A stretch of 25,383 nt of DNA from the NCBI GenBank assembly GCA_002314055.1, contig DCBP01000104.1:1-25383 (forward strand). The letters are read 5' to 3'. Positions 23,012 through 25,383 of this stretch are shown in pieces. Position 1 is the first letter of the stretch, and each line of letters starts with the position of its first letter. Under the pieces are notes generated by a model. That model saw only the letters and a program-made list of their open reading frames with translations, was not told the DNA's origin and searched no databases. A program made the translations under genes and the position numbers. The DNA is from Prevotella sp. UBA1104 (GTDB lineage: Bacteria; Bacteroidota; Bacteroidia; Bacteroidales; Bacteroidaceae).

Positions 23012-23042
23012 AAAAAAATAGCCCGGGGTGTGCCCCGGGCTA
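23012..23042 (-). terminator. Rho-independent terminator of kdgK
   Basis: A 10-bp GC-rich inverted repeat (TAGCCCGGGG at 23019-23028, complement at 23033-23042) with a TGTG loop. On the minus strand it runs into seven T residues. It lies 17 nt past the kinase stop codon. Confidence 0.9.
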
Positions 23043-23059
23043 CACTTTATTCAATTGTC

Positions 23060-24100
23060 TTATCCGATGTTCTCTTCATAATTTCCCTTCATGATGTCTT
23101 CAACCTCCTCTTCGGTAAAGAGATTGAAGTCGCCCTGAATGGTATTCTTCAGAGCCGACGAAGCGAGCGAGAACTCCAGGCAATGCTGGTTGTCGTCGCC
23201 CCATGTTGTATAGGCATGCAGGTATGCAGCAATGAAGGCATCGCCCACGCCCATCGGGTCAACAACATTGTCGATGTCGTAGATACGCGTAGTATACAGC
23301 TTCCCCTCGGCAAAGATAACGCCCGAGAGCAGATGGTGGTTTGCCGAAAGTGTGTTTCTCAATACAAGAATCATCTTCCTTGCCTTGGGCAGAATCTTTC
23401 CGGCTTTCTGGAAATAATCCTCGTAAGCAGCCTTGTCGATTTCGTAGTCGGAGGATATTGCCTTGAAGTCTGGTGGTGTAATCCCCGTGATAAGTTTCCA
23501 TTCGCCGGCAGTTCCGAACACGATGTCGCTCTTCTGTGCCATCGGGAACAATACGTCGTGGGCGTCCTTGCCATATTTCCACAGGTTTGCTCTATGGTTG
23601 ATGTCGCAAGAGATAATGAGTCCCTCTTTTTCCGCCTCGTCGACTGCCTCGCGGGTAGCGTCGGCGGCACCTTGGGAGAGGGCACTCGAAATACCCGACC
23701 AATGGAACATTCCAGCACCCTGAAATGCTTTTTTCCAGTTTATCATACCAGCTTTCAACGTGGTCAGCGACGAGTCTTCGCGGTCGTAAACGATATTGGA
23801 GCTTCTCATCGAAGCCGACTCCTCGTAATAATACAATCCGAGCCGGTCGCCACCCCATTCGATATTGTCCACTCCCACGTTGTATTTTCTTATCTCGTCC
23901 ATACACGCCATACCTATTTTATTATTAGGCAATCGTGTTACGTATTCGATATTGTCGCCAAACATGGCAAGTGATACGGCAACATTAGCTTCGCTGCCTC
24001 CGAAATATCCGTTCCATTTGCTGCCCTGAATGATGCGTTCCTTTCCGGGACGAGTCATTCTGAGCATTATCTCACCGAATGTTACAATCTTTTTCTTCAT
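23060..24100 (-). CDS. kdgK: 2-keto-3-deoxygluconate kinase, PfkB family
   Basis: Sugar kinase of 346 residues, probably phosphorylating 2-keto-3-deoxygluconate from pectin or uronic acid breakdown. PfkB landmarks are VTFGEIMLRMTRPGKERI at the N-terminus, the substrate loop YFGGSEANVAVSLAMFG, and the catalytic region DPMGVGDAFIAAYLHAY, where the family usually has DTxGAGD. The Asp of GVGD, the predicted base, is present. The KDG assignment rests on overall resemblance to Bacteroidota KdgK proteins; another sugar acid or ketose is possible. No uronate genes lie nearby. The start at 24100 is supported by the MKKKIVTFGE beginning. Confidence 0.8.
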   Translation of the reverse strand: MKKKIVTFGEIMLRMTRPGKERIIQGSKWNGYFGGSEANVAVSLAMFGDNIEYVTRLPNNKIGMACMDEIRKYNVGVDNIEWGGDRLGLYYYEESASMRSSNIVYDREDSSLTTLKAGMINWKKAFQGAGMFHWSGISSALSQGAADATREAVDEAEKEGLIISCDINHRANLWKYGKDAHDVLFPMAQKSDIVFGTAGEWKLITGITPPDFKAISSDYEIDKAAYEDYFQKAGKILPKARKMILVLRNTLSANHHLLSGVIFAEGKLYTTRIYDIDNVVDPMGVGDAFIAAYLHAYTTWGDDNQHCLEFSLASSALKNTIQGDFNLFTEEEVEDIMKGNYEENIG

Positions 24101-24122
24101 ATAGATTTATAGTTTTCGGCAT

Positions 24123-24130
24123 CAAAATTA
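24123..24130 (-). promoter_or_regulatory. Candidate -7 element of kdgK
   Basis: TAATTTTG on the minus strand fits TAnnTTTG, 22 nt upstream of the start codon. No matching TTG is seen at the expected upstream distance. Confidence 0.35.
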
Positions 24131-24209
24131 CATCTTTTATTTCTTATTTGAAAATAAAACTTTTCTATTCTCGGATAAATCAGCGTAAACGTTTTCTCTT
24201 AGACAAGTT

Positions 24210-25238
24210 CTAATTAAACTTTGAAAATACTCTGATGCCGTTGACGTAATACTTCCACAGGATTGAAAAATCGTAGATGCCGTTTATGCAGCCCGGTGGG
24301 ACGAGACGTGTGTTCTGGATATGCTCCCTGTCGGCAAGAAAATCCTTTTTCCATCGTTTAAAGTCGCGGCGTGCCTTGACAACAGCCTTGAAGTCGCCCC
24401 AACTTCTGCCAAGCAGCAGCATCTGGAATGCAGCGAGCCAGTCGAGGAAGAAGCGCATGCGCATGACGCCAGGCAGTTCGCGGTCGGAAAGATTCTTGTA
24501 GAGCATCGTCAGGTTATTGCGGAAATTTAGGTATGTCTTCATTGGGTTTCCCTTAGGCAGCGTTCCTCCTCCTACATGGTATACTTCGCTGTCGGGTATA
24601 CACACCCCCACTCTACCCTGAAGACGAAGTCGCCAGCAGAGGTCAATCTCTTCGTTGTGGGCAAAGAATCTGCCGTCGAGCCCTCCGGCTTTCCAGTAAT
24701 CCTGTGCACGTATCATCAAGCAGGCTCCCGTTGCCCACAGCACTTCTGTTGTGTAGTCATACTGTCCGTTGTCGTCCTCTACGGTATTGAAAATGCGTCC
24801 GCGACAAAACGGGTAGCCGTATTTGTCGATATAGCCGCCTGCCGCTCCGGCATACTCGAATGAATTCTTGTCTTGCTCTGAGAGAAGTTTCGGTTGACAG
24901 AAGGCAACTTCGGAATGGTTGTCCATATATTCCACAAGCGGCGAGAGCCAATGATGTGTAACTTCCACGTCGCTGTTGAGCAAGACGTAAAGTTCTGCAT
25001 CCATCTGTTCGAGAGCCTTGTTGTAGCCCTCGGCAAAGCCCCAATTCTTTTCCAACTGAATGGTATGCACCTGTGGAAAGCGCTCCTTTAGCATCAGCAT
25101 GGAGCCATCAGTGGAAGCATTGTCGGCGACATATACCACGCCACCGTCTTCTGCCGAATACTCCAGGACGGAAGGCAGATACTTTTTAAGCATCTTCTCT
25201 CCATTCCAGTTTAATATTACAATTGCTACCTTGTCCAT
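24210..25238 (-). CDS. Family 2 glycosyltransferase, rhamnosyltransferase-like
   Basis: A 342-residue GT-A enzyme resembling WcaE/Rfb-type transferases that build surface polysaccharides. Visible motifs: AIVILNWNGEKML, VADNASTDGS, NWGFAEGYNKAL, YVLLNSDVEV at the metal-binding position, WATGACLMIRAQDYWKAGGLD and FFAHNEEIDLCWRLRLQG, where the ED-type base region lies, then SEVYHVGGGTLPKGNPMKTY. The C-terminal 100 residues are amphipathic and may contact the membrane. The start at 25238 (MDKVAIVILNWNG) is clear. Donor and acceptor are unknown. It stands 109 nt upstream of kdgK, apparently unrelated to it. Confidence 0.9.
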   Translation of the reverse strand: MDKVAIVILNWNGEKMLKKYLPSVLEYSAEDGGVVYVADNASTDGSMLMLKERFPQVHTIQLEKNWGFAEGYNKALEQMDAELYVLLNSDVEVTHHWLSPLVEYMDNHSEVAFCQPKLLSEQDKNSFEYAGAAGGYIDKYGYPFCRGRIFNTVEDDNGQYDYTTEVLWATGACLMIRAQDYWKAGGLDGRFFAHNEEIDLCWRLRLQGRVGVCIPDSEVYHVGGGTLPKGNPMKTYLNFRNNLTMLYKNLSDRELPGVMRMRFFLDWLAAFQMLLLGRSWGDFKAVVKARRDFKRWKKDFLADREHIQNTRLVPPGCINGIYDFSILWKYYVNGIRVFSKFN

Positions 25239-25248
25239 ATTCTTAATT

Positions 25249-25383
25249 TAGAGTTTAGAATGTAGAATTTAGAATTTTTCTCGCTTCGCTGCGATTATAA
25301 ATTATAAGAATTTAGAATTCAAAATCATCAATCGATGCATTCTACAATTCTTAATTGTCTTCATTCTTCATTCTACATTCTTC
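25249..25383. repeat. AT-rich intergenic stretch with repeated TAGAAT/ATTCTA words
   Basis: TTTAGAATGTAGAATTTAGA and related words in 25253-25320 recur in inverted form (ATTCTACA, CATTCTACATTCTTC) in 25340-25383. This can fold back on itself. No gene or clear promoter is visible; the window ends inside it. Confidence 0.5.

Noticed and set aside
22946..23974. Plus-strand 342-codon open frame opposite kdgK
   Set aside because: It is antisense to a conserved sugar kinase and runs through the kdgK terminator.

Overview
The window looks like a chromosomal segment from a Bacteroidales bacterium, most likely Prevotella or Segatella. The supporting sequence evidence is a 287-residue primary sigma factor of the compact Bacteroidota type, a long-form PurM of about 389 residues, a long (type 2) PyrF, a flavodoxin paired with a DUF2023 protein, and promoters of the Bacteroidota form TTG-N20-TAnnTTTG. 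The genus is inferred from general resemblance and from the style of the intergenic repeats; no 16S gene is present. I see no tRNA, rRNA, CRISPR array, transposase or phage gene.

Left part (1-6500). ppdK (pyruvate phosphate dikinase, minus strand) has its own promoter and terminator. It is followed by a Wzx-like polysaccharide flippase (minus), a divergent family 2 glycosyltransferase (plus), and a HAD phosphatase of the phosphoglycolate phosphatase type (minus).

Middle part (6500-17700). rlmD (23S rRNA uracil methyltransferase, plus) faces a minus-strand flavodoxin/DUF2023 pair. A repeat-rich intergenic region follows, then a secreted DUF5715 protein and a block of plus-strand housekeeping genes: phoH, purC, menG, aroE, purM, prfA, pyrF. 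These supply purine and pyrimidine synthesis, menaquinone methylation, the shikimate pathway and translation termination. The gaps are short and only phoH and purC have visible promoter signals of their own, so purC to pyrF may be one transcript.

Right part (17700-25383). On the minus strand, rpoD is followed by a small secreted protein, an HprK-like P-loop kinase, an S26-type peptidase with a Ser/His dyad, and a PqqD-like protein. The kinase, peptidase and PqqD-like genes form the least understood locus here; they resemble parts of a peptide-modification (RiPP-like) system with no recognisable precursor, core maturase or exporter. Upstream of rpoD, also on minus, are an HtrA/Deg protease, a 2-keto-3-deoxygluconate kinase and a second family 2 glycosyltransferase.

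The intergenic DNA carries several structures the genes do not explain: a 75-bp tandem repeat before phoH, an 18-bp perfect palindrome and a GCC-rich short repeat family before the DUF5715 gene, a long nested stem-loop between the flavodoxin and DUF2023 genes, another between purC and menG, and short tandem repeats at both ends of the pqqD-like gene.
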